Shown here: positions 10,468-21,699 of the stretch, piece after piece
How positions within the stretch are numbered: the first letter of the stretch is position 1
Layout: every line of letters starts with the position of its first letter
Source: Adiantum capillus-veneris
Taxonomy: Eukaryota > Streptophyta > Polypodiopsida > Polypodiales > Pteridaceae
Reading direction: 5' to 3'
DNA length: 64,000 nt
NCBI GenBank assembly: GCA_014529385.2
Contig: CM043964.1
Coordinates: 107,014,087 to 107,078,086, forward strand
The notes under the pieces: generated by a model
What the model was told of the DNA's origin: nothing
The model's database searches: none
The model's input: only the letters and a program-made list of their open reading frames with translations
Made by a program: the position numbers and the translations under genes

Positions 10468-10489
10468 TCAGGTAAGAGATGAGTCCCGC

Positions 10490-10644
<155 letters not shown>

Positions 10645-10878
10645 GAAGCCAAGGGTTGTCCGGGCAAGCAAAATCCAAGCAAGGCCAAGTGGCCGGACAA
10701 AGGGGAAGACAAAGAAGCCGGGCAAATCAAAGGGTGCAAAGCCAAACCAAGTGCAAGGCCAAAAGAGGACAAAGAGGAGCCGGACAAGGAGTGAAGGTCA
10801 AAGTCAAAAATTGAGCAGTATAAGGCTAAACCAAGAGAGGGTAAAAGGTGAAAAATAAAAAATAAAAATGAAGACCCT

Positions 10879-10911
10879 AGGGGGCAATAGCCGCCATCGC
10901 TAATGCCCCCC
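10879..10911. repeat. E1 LTR hairpin 2, related to hairpin 1
   Basis: GGGGGCAATAGC pairs with GCTAATGCCCCC with a single A-A mismatch. It shares its left arm with hairpin 1, so related hairpins bracket the (AG)n tract. The 3' LTR copy is at about 30574-30606. Confidence 0.7.
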
Positions 10912-11035
10912 TCCCAAGTGCAAAGAGTGAAGAAGAGAGAGGTAGAGCAAAGCGGTGCCCTCTTTCCCAAAACATACCAATTCAAGATGCCAGGTGGACC
11001 AATTGAAATGCAAATTCCCAAATTAAATTCCCCCC

Positions 11036-11044
11036 CTATAAAAG
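11036..11044 (+). promoter_or_regulatory. Second TATA box of the E1 LTR
   Basis: CTATAAAAG preceded by a C run, conserved in the 3' LTR at 30730-30738. It is about 515 bp before the LTR end, so it would give a much shorter R-U5 than the first box. Confidence 0.55.
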
Positions 11045-11620
11045 TCAAAAATGAATCAAATTTGGGGCTTTTTTCTTGGCCTTTTGGAGTTCTCTAGCAA
11101 GCTAGCCCCTTTGTAACTTTTGTTTGAAAATGGCCATGGTGATGGCATTTCAAGCCGGTGTATGTGTTTTCTTAAGTGCAATCAAGCCACAGTTGCCTCC
11201 TGTGCTGTTGTTTCTCCTTCCCCCATTCTCTTTCTCCTGCTTTCATGTCCCTCCTCGGTGCCGGCTGTGTGGAAGTGTGTGCCCCCCCGGACCGACGGTG
11301 TTTTGAGTGAGGGAGTGAGATTGAGTGATTGTGTGCGTGTGTAAGGGTGGAGACATGCAGTGGTAGTAGGTGTATCTTGTGTGGTGATTGGTAGAGTGTG
11401 TGAGCAATGGCAATTGAGCAGGCGGTGGTCTGCTAGTGTTAAGTGTTTCTTTGAAGGTGTTTTCTGAGAGGATAGGGGTGCTGTGAATACCCTGAGCGAT
11501 AGAGAGGCCCTTTTGTTTGTGCTGGGTGTGTTCCCCCATTCCCCCTCTCCATCTTCTGGTACCCCCATGGAGGAGCACACTGATTGCTCCTAGTTAATCG
11601 AAAGGAAGCAGTTTTTTGCA

Positions 11621-12824
11621 TTGGAAGTCATGGCAGCGAGAAGCTATGGACCGATTTTCACAGGAGAAGAGAGCCCTGACGAGTGGATGTCAGATTTCGA
11701 GCTGTACATGCTATCGTTGCGTATGCCAAACGAGGATAGCAAAATGCAGACTTTTCCTCTGGTGATGCGTGGTAGAGCTAAAGCATGGTACGACGCATTG
11801 GAAGGCGAGCCGAAGCAAGCAAGGACAGCTCTACGGGCCAGGTTTCTTCACGACTTCCCGAGTCGAAGTGGATGCAAAGCTGAAGACGCTTAAGCAAGAT
11901 GTAAGTGAAGAGTTCAATCTTTTTTTGGGTCATTTTGAAGAGTGTTGAGCAGAGTTAGCGGCAGCCATGCAATTGGGTAATGGAGACTATTTCAAGCTCG
12001 ACAAATTCATGGCGTGTCTGCATCCCAAGGTGAGAGAGAAAGTTGATTTTGAGAGCCCAGAGAATTATAATGGTGCGGTAGCCATTGCGTGATCAAAGAG
12101 CAGAAAGATAAAGAAGAAGATAGAGCAGGGTGTGTCAGGGTATGAGACAATGGCCCATGTTCAACCGCAAAGTCCGAGAGAGGCTGGACATGGAGAAAAT
12201 CAGGGAATTCGAGGTGTAGCTGTTGTCTCGCAAAATTGGGTGCGCACAGTGCAAGATTTATCCGAGCAGATGCAAGAGTTGCGGCTCAGTATCATGGATA
12301 GAGGACAGCCAAGAGGAGCAAGGGGCAGGGAACGGCCACTACCTGATAGGTGTTACAATTGTGGAGAAGAAGGGCATTATGCGCCTGATTGTCCTCAACC
12401 GCAGAGAGAAAGAGGAGGTATGTACCCGATTTTTGGTAGAGGTCGAGGTCAAGGGCAATACAATGGTCCAAGAGAGCAAGTGGTGGAGAATCCGGTGCAG
12501 CCATCTCTGCAAAACGGAGGTGAAGTTCCAAGAGTGAACATCATAGGGGTGGACAAGCAGGATGTCGAAGTTTTGGCCAATAAAAGAGCAAGAGTTGAGA
12601 GGGAGACAGAGGCAGAGCGGGAAACTAGAGCTCGCAAAGGCAAAGAGAAGGTGTACGAAGGAAGAGAGCAACTTGAGCCTAGCAAGAGAAGGAGGTGTCT
12701 CAAGATCAAGCAAGCAGATTTCCAACTAGGACGTGGCTATCTCGAGTACAATCTGGTGAGTGATTTTCAAAATCAAAAGGCGAATATTATGTTTGGCCAC
12801 TTGTTAGCTTCAAATCCAAAATAA
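11621..12824 (+). pseudogene. gag: E1 gag with CCHC zinc knuckle (broken)
   Basis: Starts near the ATG at 11621, with an alternative MAARSYGP at 11630, 70-79 bp after the LTR. A gag domain is visible (MRGRAKAWYDALEGEP). A frameshift near 11865 and in-frame TGA codons near 11946 and 12091 break the capsid part. The frame from 12132 holds the nucleocapsid knuckle CYNCGEEGHYAPDC (CX2CX4HX4C) and a long Arg/Glu/Lys-rich tail. The protein packages element RNA into particles. Both TGA codons fall where CGA is plausible, fitting decay of methylated CpG. Confidence 0.85.
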
Positions 12825-12887
12825 AGAAGGCAATGGTCCACAAGTGTTAGCACCAGACTACCGAGAGCTAAGGGAAATGTCCAAGCA

Positions 12888-13166
12888 GTGCAAAACAAGG
12901 CTTTGACGGTAGGTAGCCCCACTGATGTTCTTCCGTTGGTGGATGCGATTATAGAGAAGAGGATGCAGGTACAAGCTTACATAGACGGTGGAGCACAGGT
13001 TTGTGTCATGACGAAAACAACCATGAAAGAGACGGGAGTCAAGGCAGTAGTCAGGTCAAATGTGCACATGAGGATGGCTAACCATACTAAAGCCAGGTGT
13101 CTGGGTGTGGCGCAAGATGTGAATGTCAAGGTGATGGGCATAGAGTGCCTAATCAATTTTTTGTGA
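12888..13166 (+). pseudogene. pro: E1 aspartic protease (frameshifted at a T run)
   Basis: SPTDVLPLVDAIIEKRMQVQ leads into AYIDGGAQVCVMT, the active-site position, with D-G-G in place of D-S/T-G as in E6. The frame ends at 13166. The second conserved motif (AYPIILGRPWLLAIQAKQDW) is in the next frame, entered at a run of six T near 13156-13161, which points to a one-base indel. Protease would cut the Gag-Pol precursor. Confidence 0.8.
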
Positions 13167-15109
13167 TGAAGGCAGGGGATAATGCTTATCCAATCATTTT
13201 GGGTAGGCCATGGCTTTTGGCGATACAAGCAAAGCAAGATTGGGAGAGCAAAGTGTTCACTTTGCTTGACAAAGAGAGAGGCAAACAAATTGTGCTTGAT
13301 TTGAAGACCAAAGAGAGCGGTTCTCGTCCTATGGCAGTTAAAGATGAGGGCGACACGACGAGCTATGAGTACGAGACCGAGACAGGCTATGATGAAGGCT
13401 ATACTAGCACAGATGAAGAGGAGAGCGAGGATGACATGTTAAAGATAGATGCAGACTTGTTCGGGGTCATCATAGACGACTCTCCACCTAAAGAAGAAGG
13501 TATGCAGTCTCAAGCTCATGGTTTAAGCATAGAGGAGGTTTCAAGCATGTTGAGTGAAGACTTAACCGAGGGTGAAAAGGAGGGCTATGTTCAACTGTGT
13601 GAATCCTATCCAAATCTATTTGCTATGGAGTACAAGCATTTGCGAGGTGCAAAAGGGGTGGAGCACAAAATTGTTCTTAAGGAGGGGCATAAGCCTAAAG
13701 CACAGAAGCTAAGAAGACTAGGAGAAATCCAAAAAGAAGCCCTTTGGCAGGAGATCAATAAGCTATTGGATGCAGGCATCAAATATCCTGTGAAGGAGTC
13801 AGAGTGGGTCTCTCCAGTGGTCATAACCCCTAAGAAGAATGGGAAATGGAGAGTGTGTGTCGACTACAAGCCATTGAAGAGGAATCACTACCCCTTGCCG
13901 TTTCAAGATGAAATCCTAAACCAGGTGGCTGGGCATGAGAGGTACTCGATTATGGATGGCTTTTCAGGGTACTTTCAGATAGGGATTGCGCTTGAAGATC
14001 AACTGAAGACCACATTCATATCTCCATGGGGTTGCTTCGCTTATCGCAGGATTCCATTCGGCTTAGTAAATGCATATGTCACCTTCCAAGGTTGGATGAA
14101 TAAGGTATTTGTTCCATACTTGGGCCGTTTTATTAGGGTCTTCATGGATGATATCGGCTGCTACAGTTCGAGGTTGGAGTACCTATCGAAACTCCAATTA
14201 TGCTTTCAAAGGCTTGATGAAGAAGGAGGTCAGCTGAACCCCAAGAAGTGCAAGCTAGCACAGCCTCGAGCACAATTGTTAGGTCATGTGGTGTCGCAAA
14301 ACGGTATAGAGGCTGATCCCGAGAAGGTGAAGGCGTTGGTATTGATGGAGCCGCCATCATATGCTCAAGGTTTGGCTTCATTTGTTCATAAGTTTAAGTA
14401 TTTATCACGTTTCTTTTGGATGTTGTCACAATATGTGCATCCTCTTCAAAAGAGGGCTCAGCAAGTGCATGGCTATGAGTGGGATGGGGAAGCTCAAGAG
14501 GCTTTTGATAGGGTTAAAGAGATTTTATGTCAGTTTCCAGCGGTGTGTCCTCCCAATCGAGAGGACGACTTCTATGTGTCTATGACAGTGGGCACAGTTG
14601 CTATTGGAGCGGTTCTATTGCAAAAGGTAGGGAGAAGCTACAAGACGATATACTTCGAGAGCAGGGTGATTAGCCTAGGAGAGGCTACCTACACCGAGGC
14701 GGAGCAGTGGGTGATGGCTCTAGTCTTCGCTTGCAGGAAGCTCAAAGTCCATTTGATTGTGCGTAAGTTTTTTGTGTTGACGGCTAATAATCTATTGCCA
14801 GAGGTAGTGCTACATTTGAAGCCAGGAAGGAGGATTATGAAGTGGGTGTTGGAGCTACAGGAGTTCGAGTTCGAGTTCGAGTTCAAGGTAGATCACACGA
14901 GTCGGTCTCACTTGGCAGACATTCTTGTCAACAAGGTCATCGACTTGCCGGCCTATCCAAGGGTGGTACGAGATGAAGCAAAGGAGGAACCCAACTTGGA
15001 AGATGCTTTCACTATGTGGTTCGATGGAGCATATCAAAGGGTAGTGCAGAAAGCAGGAGGAGGGGTGGTGATACACGACCCACATGGCAAAACAATATTT
15101 TCAAAGGCG
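13097..15109 (+). pseudogene. pol: E1 reverse transcriptase, vestigial RNase H and start of second RNase H
   Basis: The long open frame covers the protease end, an acidic linker (YDEGYTSTDEEESEDD), RT and two RNase H regions. RT motifs include TPKKNGKWRVCVDYKPL, IMDGFSGYFQIGIALEDQLK and the catalytic FMDD (14141-14152). About four residues are missing after DYKPL compared with E6. The first RNase H (from about 14560) has lost catalytic aspartates (FYVSMTVG, LTANNLL), so it is a connection domain. A second, plant-type RNase H begins with MWFDGAYQ near 15018 and is cut at 15114 by E2, resuming at 27174. Confidence 0.9.
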
Positions 15110-15114
15110 TATGA
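15110..15114. repeat. Target-site duplication of E2 (left; partner 27169-27173)
   Basis: TATGA on both sides of E2. Removing the element and one copy restores the RNase H residues KAYDLEDVHTNNEAEY across the junction. Confidence 0.95.
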
Positions 15115-15680
15115 TGTTAAGGCGGTTACGCCGCTAGCGGAAGCTAAATAGCGAGAACTCAACCAACAACAGAATTTGTCAGACGAGGACGGAGCTTGAC
15201 CCGCAGGCGCATGGAAACAACTAGGTGGGTGTCAAATCACCTACTCGACCTTCTAATGACAATCACTACTAAGGAAATCAAATCTAAGTTCTAGAATACG
15301 CAAGTGGCTGAAATCCGTACTACGAACGAATGCTATACGAAACAGGATCTAGAATCATTGAATCGATCTCAAACTCAAGGGGAAGTCTATACACTAGGTA
15401 AGAACAACACCCTAAATACTTGAACTGCAAAATCAACCTATAACCACTCCGTGCGGTAAACGCGTATGAAGACAGGCCGAAAAATACAGGTGATCGAAAC
15501 TTGACCCCGATGGTACCAATGTGTAGCTCTACTCGTTGTGGTTCTATAGATATGCTGCACACTCCATTCCGACACACGAGTTGGAAGAAAACTCACACCG
15601 AAGCTCGTAGGAACTTACCACACATAGAAGCCGATAGCGCGCACTCTTGGTATCTGTGCGTAGCTCTCGCCGTTGCTAAC
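15115..15680 (-). repeat. E2 3' terminal partial LTR
   Basis: About 566 bp matching 24876-25441 and 26164-26729. Compared with the full LTR at 26164-27168 it lacks the outer 439 bp that carry the TATA box and (GA)n. It is followed directly by leader sequence instead of the missing LTR part. Confidence 0.9.
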
Positions 15681-15782
15681 TCCAAACTTTCCTATTCCTT
15701 GCGTTTCTTGGGCTCCGACTTGTCTTTTTGGGTTTCTTTGAGTGTTAATGCTCTTGTTTTAAGTTGAAATTAGGGTATAACC
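15681..15782 (-). repeat. Misplaced leader fragment at the E2 3' end
   Basis: 102 bp nearly identical to 24154-24255 and 25442-25543. The junction with partial LTR (GTTGCTAAC then TCCAAAC) is identical to that at 25441/25442, so both derive from one event. The other edge joins the integrase gene after the codons for DRGTQ. Confidence 0.9.
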
Positions 15783-17352
15783 ATAATTGTGTGCCTCGAT
15801 CACTCACAATTTTTATTGGCAATCCATATCGTACAAAGACGTATTCATATAGAAATTGTGCCGTGGTCCTGGCATCTGCTTTTTGAGTTGCCTTTGCTTC
15901 AACCCACTTTGTTAGATAGTCTGTAGCCACAATGATGTATTGTGCATGAGTCTTATATGCAGGAGGTGAAATGGGTCTGACATAATCAATCCCCCATTTT
16001 GCAAAAGCTCTTGTCCCCATCATTGGTCTAAGCGGCATATCATCTCGTTTAAGTGGTACTTTGGTCCGCTGACAGTCATCGCACCGTCTAACGTATTCCT
16101 CAGCGTCCATATGTAATGTTGGCCACCATATTCCTACGGCTAAGACAAGTTTTGCTGTCTTATCACCTGAGAAATGGCCTCCACCTACTCCTCCATGAGC
16201 TTGCTCTAGGATTATCACATACTCAGACTCTGATGCGCAAATCCTAAGCTGGTTGTCTTTACCTCTCGTATAGAGTTGATCTCCTATTAAAGCGTAATCT
16301 CTAGCTTCTGTCTCTATAGATTTCTGACGAGCTTTTGACGTTCCTTCTGGGAAAGTTCTATTTGTGAGATATTCAACAATATACTGACTCCATTCCGGAG
16401 CGATCGTTATTTGATATAATGTTGAATACTCTGCTGGCGGTTTCGATGAACATATAATACATACAGTGACATATTCATGTACGCTTTCTTTCATTCCTGG
16501 CCAATAGACTCCCAATTGTAACAAATTCCTATATGTGTTCCTTCTTGAACAATGAAATGCACATTCCTGAACATGTGCTTCGCGCAGATATATATTATAT
16601 TCCTCAGGATTGATGCATAGTCGTAAAACATGATCATTTCCCAATTGATACAACCTTCCTACAACCAATTGAAGATTCTTGGATTGCTGAATAGCAATAT
16701 GTTTCTGGTTGTATTCTCTTCTATCAAACTCTCCTCCATGGGTTAATAGATTAACGACATTTTGAGACCACTTCGGTATCATTTCTATGTTGAACAAGTA
16801 CGCGTCTGGCATGTCGTCATCTACTCCTATAGGGTCTTCTCCATTCGTCAATCGCGAAAGATGATCAGCTCTAAGATGTGTTTTTCCTTTCTTTACTACT
16901 ACCGTGAAGTCGAATTCCAGCAAGATAATGAACCATCTCACTATTCTCCCGGTATTGCATGGTTTATTCACTAGGTAGAGCAAGGCCTGGTGATCCGTAA
17001 AAAACACAAACTTGTTGGCTAGAAGATAATGCCAAAATTTCTTCACAGCATATATCATTCCTAATCCCTCTCGCTCTGTTGTGGTGTAATTCTTCTCTGC
17101 ATTGTTGAGCTGTTGACTGGCGTAACAGATAGGAAAATCCATGTTTCCATCTTCTGGCTGAGCCAGAATGCATCCTATTGCATATGCCGAAGCATCTATG
17201 TGCACATGGAATATCTTCTCCCAATCTGGTGATTTCAAGACTGGAGCAGTAATGAGTGCCTCTTTCAATTTCTTGAACGATTCCTCACACTCCTCTGTCC
17301 ATTCAAAGTTCACTATTAGCCTATAAAGTGGTTGGCCTATTATAGCGTACAT
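15783..17352 (-). pseudogene. pol: E2 RNase H and integrase with duplicated zinc-binding module, 3' truncated
   Basis: Residue numbers are from the minus-strand ORF at 17352. RNase H is about 47-170 with catalytic-position D53 (HIDASAYA), E93 or E95 (TTEREGL) and D120 (FTDHQALL). A zinc module at 193-301 (PKWSQ; H260, H267, C298, C301) is followed by a second at 319-427 (PEWSQ; H386, H393, C424, C427), a constant offset of 126 without gaps. The integrase core has D456 (WGIDYV) and D518 (VSDRG) and is cut at about 522, so the catalytic glutamate and C-terminus are missing. Integrase joins element cDNA to host DNA; this copy cannot. Confidence 0.9.
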
Positions 17353-18204
17353 GTAAATGAATCATCTATAATATCCGCAATGTCGCATAAAGCTCTGTAC
17401 TTGTTTCGCATTGGTTGGTCTAGGCATATCCACTATAACTTTTATCGTCTCTAAATCCGTGGATATTCCGTTTTGTGAGACAATATGTCCCAGAATTCTG
17501 CCCTGTCGGACCATAAACACACATTTCTCAGGATTGAGACAAATGCGATATGTCCTACATTTCTCAAATACTTTTCTTAGGTGTTCTAGATGCTCATCCC
17601 TCAGTAGAGAATGTACACATAAGTCATCCATGTATATTTCTAGAAACAACCTTAAGTATTCTTTGAAAGCATGCGTCATCAGCCTCTGGAAGATTGCCGG
17701 AGCATTGGTTAGACCAAAAGGCATAACCTGATAAGCATAAATTCCCCACTCCGTTGCAAAAGCTGTTTTATATTGATCTTCCAGTGCTATGGCTAGCTGG
17801 TTATATCCTGAAAAACCATCAAGAAAAGAGTATGCTGTTTTTCCTAATACACGCTCTAGAACATGATCTGTTATCGGCAGGGGATAATTGTCCCTGATTG
17901 TTGCAGCATTCACTTTCTTTAAGTTGACACACACTCGGAGTTTTCCGTTCTTCTTGGGTACTACCACAATTGGAGATACCCAATCGGTGTGTTCAATCTC
18001 ATATATGAATTCAACTTCCATTAGCTTATCTATCTCTTCTTTGATTCGCTTAGCAAACGTATCATTATATGTGTATGGTCTCTGTCTGCTAGGATTTGCG
18101 TCTTGTTTCAGTGGGATTGTGTGTTGGCATATCGATGGGTCAACTCCCTTTAAGTTCTTATAAGACCATGCAAACACATCCCTGTACTCTCTGAGAAGAC
18201 TCAA
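17353..18204 (-). pseudogene. pol: E2 reverse transcriptase (one in-frame stop)
   Basis: SLLREYRDVFAWSYKNLKG starts the domain. RT motifs: [56 protein letters not shown] and catalytic YMDD (17623-17634). The frame runs into TGA at 17362-17364 inside the conserved GYYR-[stop]-FI and continues in phase into RNase H; CGA (Arg) to TGA explains it by one C-to-T change. A frameshift near 18200 separates RT from the protease frame. Confidence 0.92.
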
Positions 18205-19639
18205 AAGTCTCTTTCTCGCCTGGAGACAAATCTGTGGCTATGTACACCGGTCTAGGTGTCTCACCTGGAGCTGCTAAATCTACTTTTTTTGCATCCTCCG
18301 GTCCGTCATAAGATTCGTTCTCCTTTCTCTCTCGAATAGGTTGGGTTAATACCACCTTCCTATCCTCTATTGTGAATTTCCTATAGTGAGAGGGAACATC
18401 CATGTTTTCCTTAGTTTTGGCGTTTTCGTCCTCTCCACTCTCAAATTCTGTTGTCCAAACTTCTTTCAGAGTTTTCTTGAGCTCTCTGTACTTGTTTCTA
18501 CGTTCTATCTTGGACTCCGTGTGTTCTCTGTTGCGTTTGTTCTTTTCTGTTTTTTCTGTTTCTGTTTTCGTTTCATTCCATTGAACTTGATTTCTTGAGC
18601 CTCTTTTGTCTTTTCGTAAGCTCTTTTGATCATTACCTCTCATTCTTCCAGAAATCTTGTCCTTAACACAATCTTCCGCCTTTACTAGTATTAGGAATTG
18701 ATTTTTTCCTCTTATTCTAGGCATCGGATTGGTTCTAACACCCTTTGTTTTTTTCTTTGCTCTATAGCGTTTCTGGCGTTGTTTAGTTTGGTTCGGAAAA
18801 TCATAAAATCGGACATTCGTTATAGTTTCTTCGTTTCCGCTTGAATTGTCCGTTGACTCGTTGTCTGCTTCATTTCCCCACTCTGGATGATCGGGAATGT
18901 CTTGAAACACCTCTTCTTCATCTTCCTTTTCCAGTGTATTGTTCTTTTCAGTTTCTTTTTTGAGTACAGTTCTCAACATGAAGTACGGAACCACGTCGTA
19001 CCCGTCCTTGTCGCAAAATTTCGTTGTGGGACCATCCGGGATTGCACAAACATCTAGGGTTGCTAGAATGTGTGCCCATTCTAATGGTTCAAGCGTGTCC
19101 TCTGGAAAGGGTTCTCCTATATAAGCTTCGTCTTCGATAGCCCTTTCTAATACATATTCTTCTCGCCTCAGACTTCCACATTTCGAGGCTCCACACATCC
19201 ATAACTCCTTGGGCTTACCTAACCAGGCTGGAAATTCGGATCCCGCAAAAGTAGCTGAATCAAACTCCTCTACCGGTGTTCGGTTCACATCTTTGTAGCT
19301 ATGGTCTTTCAGGTTCACACGTGTAGTGGTTTCCATATTTCTCAGGTATATGTGATCGTAGCCCCAATCCTGGACCATTTTCAATTGTCTCATGAATGGT
19401 CTTCCCAGTATGATATCATAGTTATTCTCCTTGCCAAAATCGACAATAGCAAAAGTATGTTCGTATTCAATGCCGCAAGAAGTCACTACAACTTTCTCTA
19501 ATAACCCCACAGGTTTCTCCATGTGTCCATCTGCTAATTGGAGTTTCAACCTAGTCTTCCTTATTGCTGGTTTCCCCCATTTTTTCCAGATTTCTTTTGT
19601 AGCAATGGCTACCCCAGCTCCGCTGTCTAGTATTTCCAT
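18158..19639 (-). pseudogene. pro: E2 aspartic protease and charged linker
   Basis: The active site is MEILDSGAGVAIATKEIW (D-S-G-A intact) at about 19615-19639, with the second motif NYDIILGRPFMRQLKMVQDW about 75 residues on. A long Lys/Glu/Arg-rich linker (about 19000-18250) leads to RT. The same frame is open upstream to 20497 apart from stops. The ORF ends a few codons into RT because of the frameshift near 18200. Confidence 0.88.
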
Positions 19640-20497
19640 CGTGTTAACTCCTTGGAATTAAACTGGTAAGGTTGTATTCCCCTCTTCACCTTCGCAATAC
19701 TCTCCGACCTTGTTTAAGGGTACAGGCTTAGCGTTCTTTTGTGGTTTACTCAGCTCTTGTGTACCCTCTTACAGTCTCGATGTTGGGTCTTTTATCCCAA
19801 ATTTCTCCAAGCATTTTCCTACAGTGGTCCACATATGTGGTCTTAACCTCAAAAGCTCAGCTAGAGTGATAGTGCATGTCACTGGTGTTGACAAGATCTC
19901 TATCAATCCTTGCGAGTCCATGACTTTTTCTGATGAGATTCTTCGTGAGGGAAGTGCTCTAATCTCGGATTTTGCTTCATACTCTCCTAAGTATGAAGGT
20001 AAAGTATTCAGTGAATGAGGTTTGCTCTCCATTGTTCTAACAGAGCCCCCATCTCCCCAATAAGATTGCAGATCCAAGTCCACTTGAGATCCTGCCTCAA
20101 ATTCCACTATGGGAGGGGTCGTGATGTCCTTTTCCCAATTTTTCTAATTAGCTTGGCAACTTAGCTCGTTTGCAAAGTTTGCCCCTCTCACTTGTTTCCA
20201 AAATTCATTGTAATTCTCATTTCTTCCGTAAGACTTCTGTATGACTGGATGAAAACTTTCTATCTCCTGATCGGTTGTGTTCAATACTATGCGGTCATCC
20301 TCATGTGTATTTTCAGGCTTTTGTGCACTGGGAGTCTTTTCAGCTACCCGTGAAACGATAGTCTCTTGCTGAATTGGGTTTTCCGTTCCACAATTCATTG
20401 TTTCTCTTGGTGGTTCTAATAAGGCTTGTGCAGTCTCGATCATTCTCTGGCACATTTCAAGTCTCTGCTTTTCCAATTCCGCGTTTGGGTATGTCAA
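19640..20497 (-). pseudogene. E2 pre-protease region
   Basis: The same minus-strand frame as the protease, broken by stops at 20144-20146, 19769-19771 and about 19658. It begins, overlapping the end of the gag frame, at about 20497 (TYPNAELEKQ). It contains MIETAQALLEPPRETM and a segment SEIRALPSRRISSEKVM. No catalytic motif. It is probably the Gag-Pol linker; the frame change at 20494-20497 may be programmed or decay. Confidence 0.6.
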
Positions 20498-21681
20498 TAC
20501 CTTTGTTCTTGTGTTTGGTTGTTCTTTAACCTAGCTTCGTAAGCTCTCATCAGTGCGTCCAATGGTTCGTGTACTTTGTCGACTAGCACTGATCCCCATG
20601 AGCTTAATCTCGTTGTTTCCTTGATACTCTTTTGTTTCGTTCTTTCCGGGCTCATCTCTCGTTTCCCGTTTTGACTCTCTAGTTTTTCTAATCTATCTTT
20701 CGTTTGCTTTAGTTCCTCAGCTAGAATAGCGTCTTCACGTTTTTTTCTCAACTTCATGCGTGCTTTTCTAGCTTTCCATGTGTTTCTCTGACTCCGCGGT
20801 CCTTGACTAACCACTTCGGTCTCTAACTTTCCATTCTCAGCTCTAGTAACAACTTGCGTTGGTATCAGAGTTTCATTTTCAGACCCACTGCTGGTAGGAA
20901 TAGTTTCTAGCATATTCAATGTCGTCTTTTGCACTTTGTTTGGATTCTTTGAACAATCCTCAATGAAGTGAGTAACCCCACACTCATTGCAATAAGCGTT
21001 AATTCTAATGATTTCTGTATGTGGACAAACATTCATCAGATGGTCACCTCCACACTTGTAACAGGGTCCTAGAGCTGGTCTTGGTCCCACGTGATTCGTC
21101 CTTTGTGGATAGGATGGTCTTTGTCCTGTTAACCCTCCATGAGCTATGAACATCAATGTTCTTGCGTCCAAATTGTATCTCTCTTCATCAGAAGCACTTG
21201 TAGTTGTTGGTGTTCCAACATTCCCAATCATGCCCCATGGTTCTGGTTGTTTGGGTTCTTCTGGTGGGTAATACACAGTTGAAGACATGTGTGCACCAGA
21301 TTCTTCATAATAGGCTTGAACAGGCACTAGGGATTGTTCTTCCTGATTCTCTAAGGTTGGTGCATATCTAATGCCCACTGGTCTTGCTCCTGGTAAAGGT
21401 GGTTGTTGTCCCAATACCGGTTGCGGTCTTTCTATCCCCATAGGTCCTGGTACATTTCCCGTTGGGTATCGAGGTACTGGATGTACTTGAGGTGGTGCTA
21501 ATTGAGCAGGAGGTGCATACTGACGCTCCCTTACATACCCTTTGTTGTAATAGCACTCCTCTGTTGGGTGGTTTGTCCATTTTTGTTCAATAGCACACCA
21601 TTTCAGTGTTTTTGGCAATGGTTTTTGGTATGGTGCCATCCTTTTTAGAGCATCTTCTATCATTTGCTCTACATTTGGCAT
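20494..21681 (-). pseudogene. gag: E2 nucleocapsid region with two zinc knuckles
   Basis: In phase with gag upstream: only a TAG at 21700-21702 separates them (ETTTK-stop-NVQTTTMPNVEQ), so this is the C-terminal half of one long Gag. A proline/glutamine-rich stretch precedes two closely spaced knuckles, CYKCGGDHLMNVC and CNECGVTHFIEDC, both CX2CX3HX4C, one residue shorter than the usual CX2CX4HX4C. A basic coiled-coil-like segment follows (KARKARMKLRKKREDAILAE). It would bind element RNA. Confidence 0.8.
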
Positions 21682-21699
21682 GGTTGTTGTTTGAACATT

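Noticed and set aside
11552-11575. PBS of E1 assigned to a named tRNA
   Set aside because: TGGTACCCCCATGGAGGAGC follows the LTR, but I could not match it to a tRNA 3' end with confidence.
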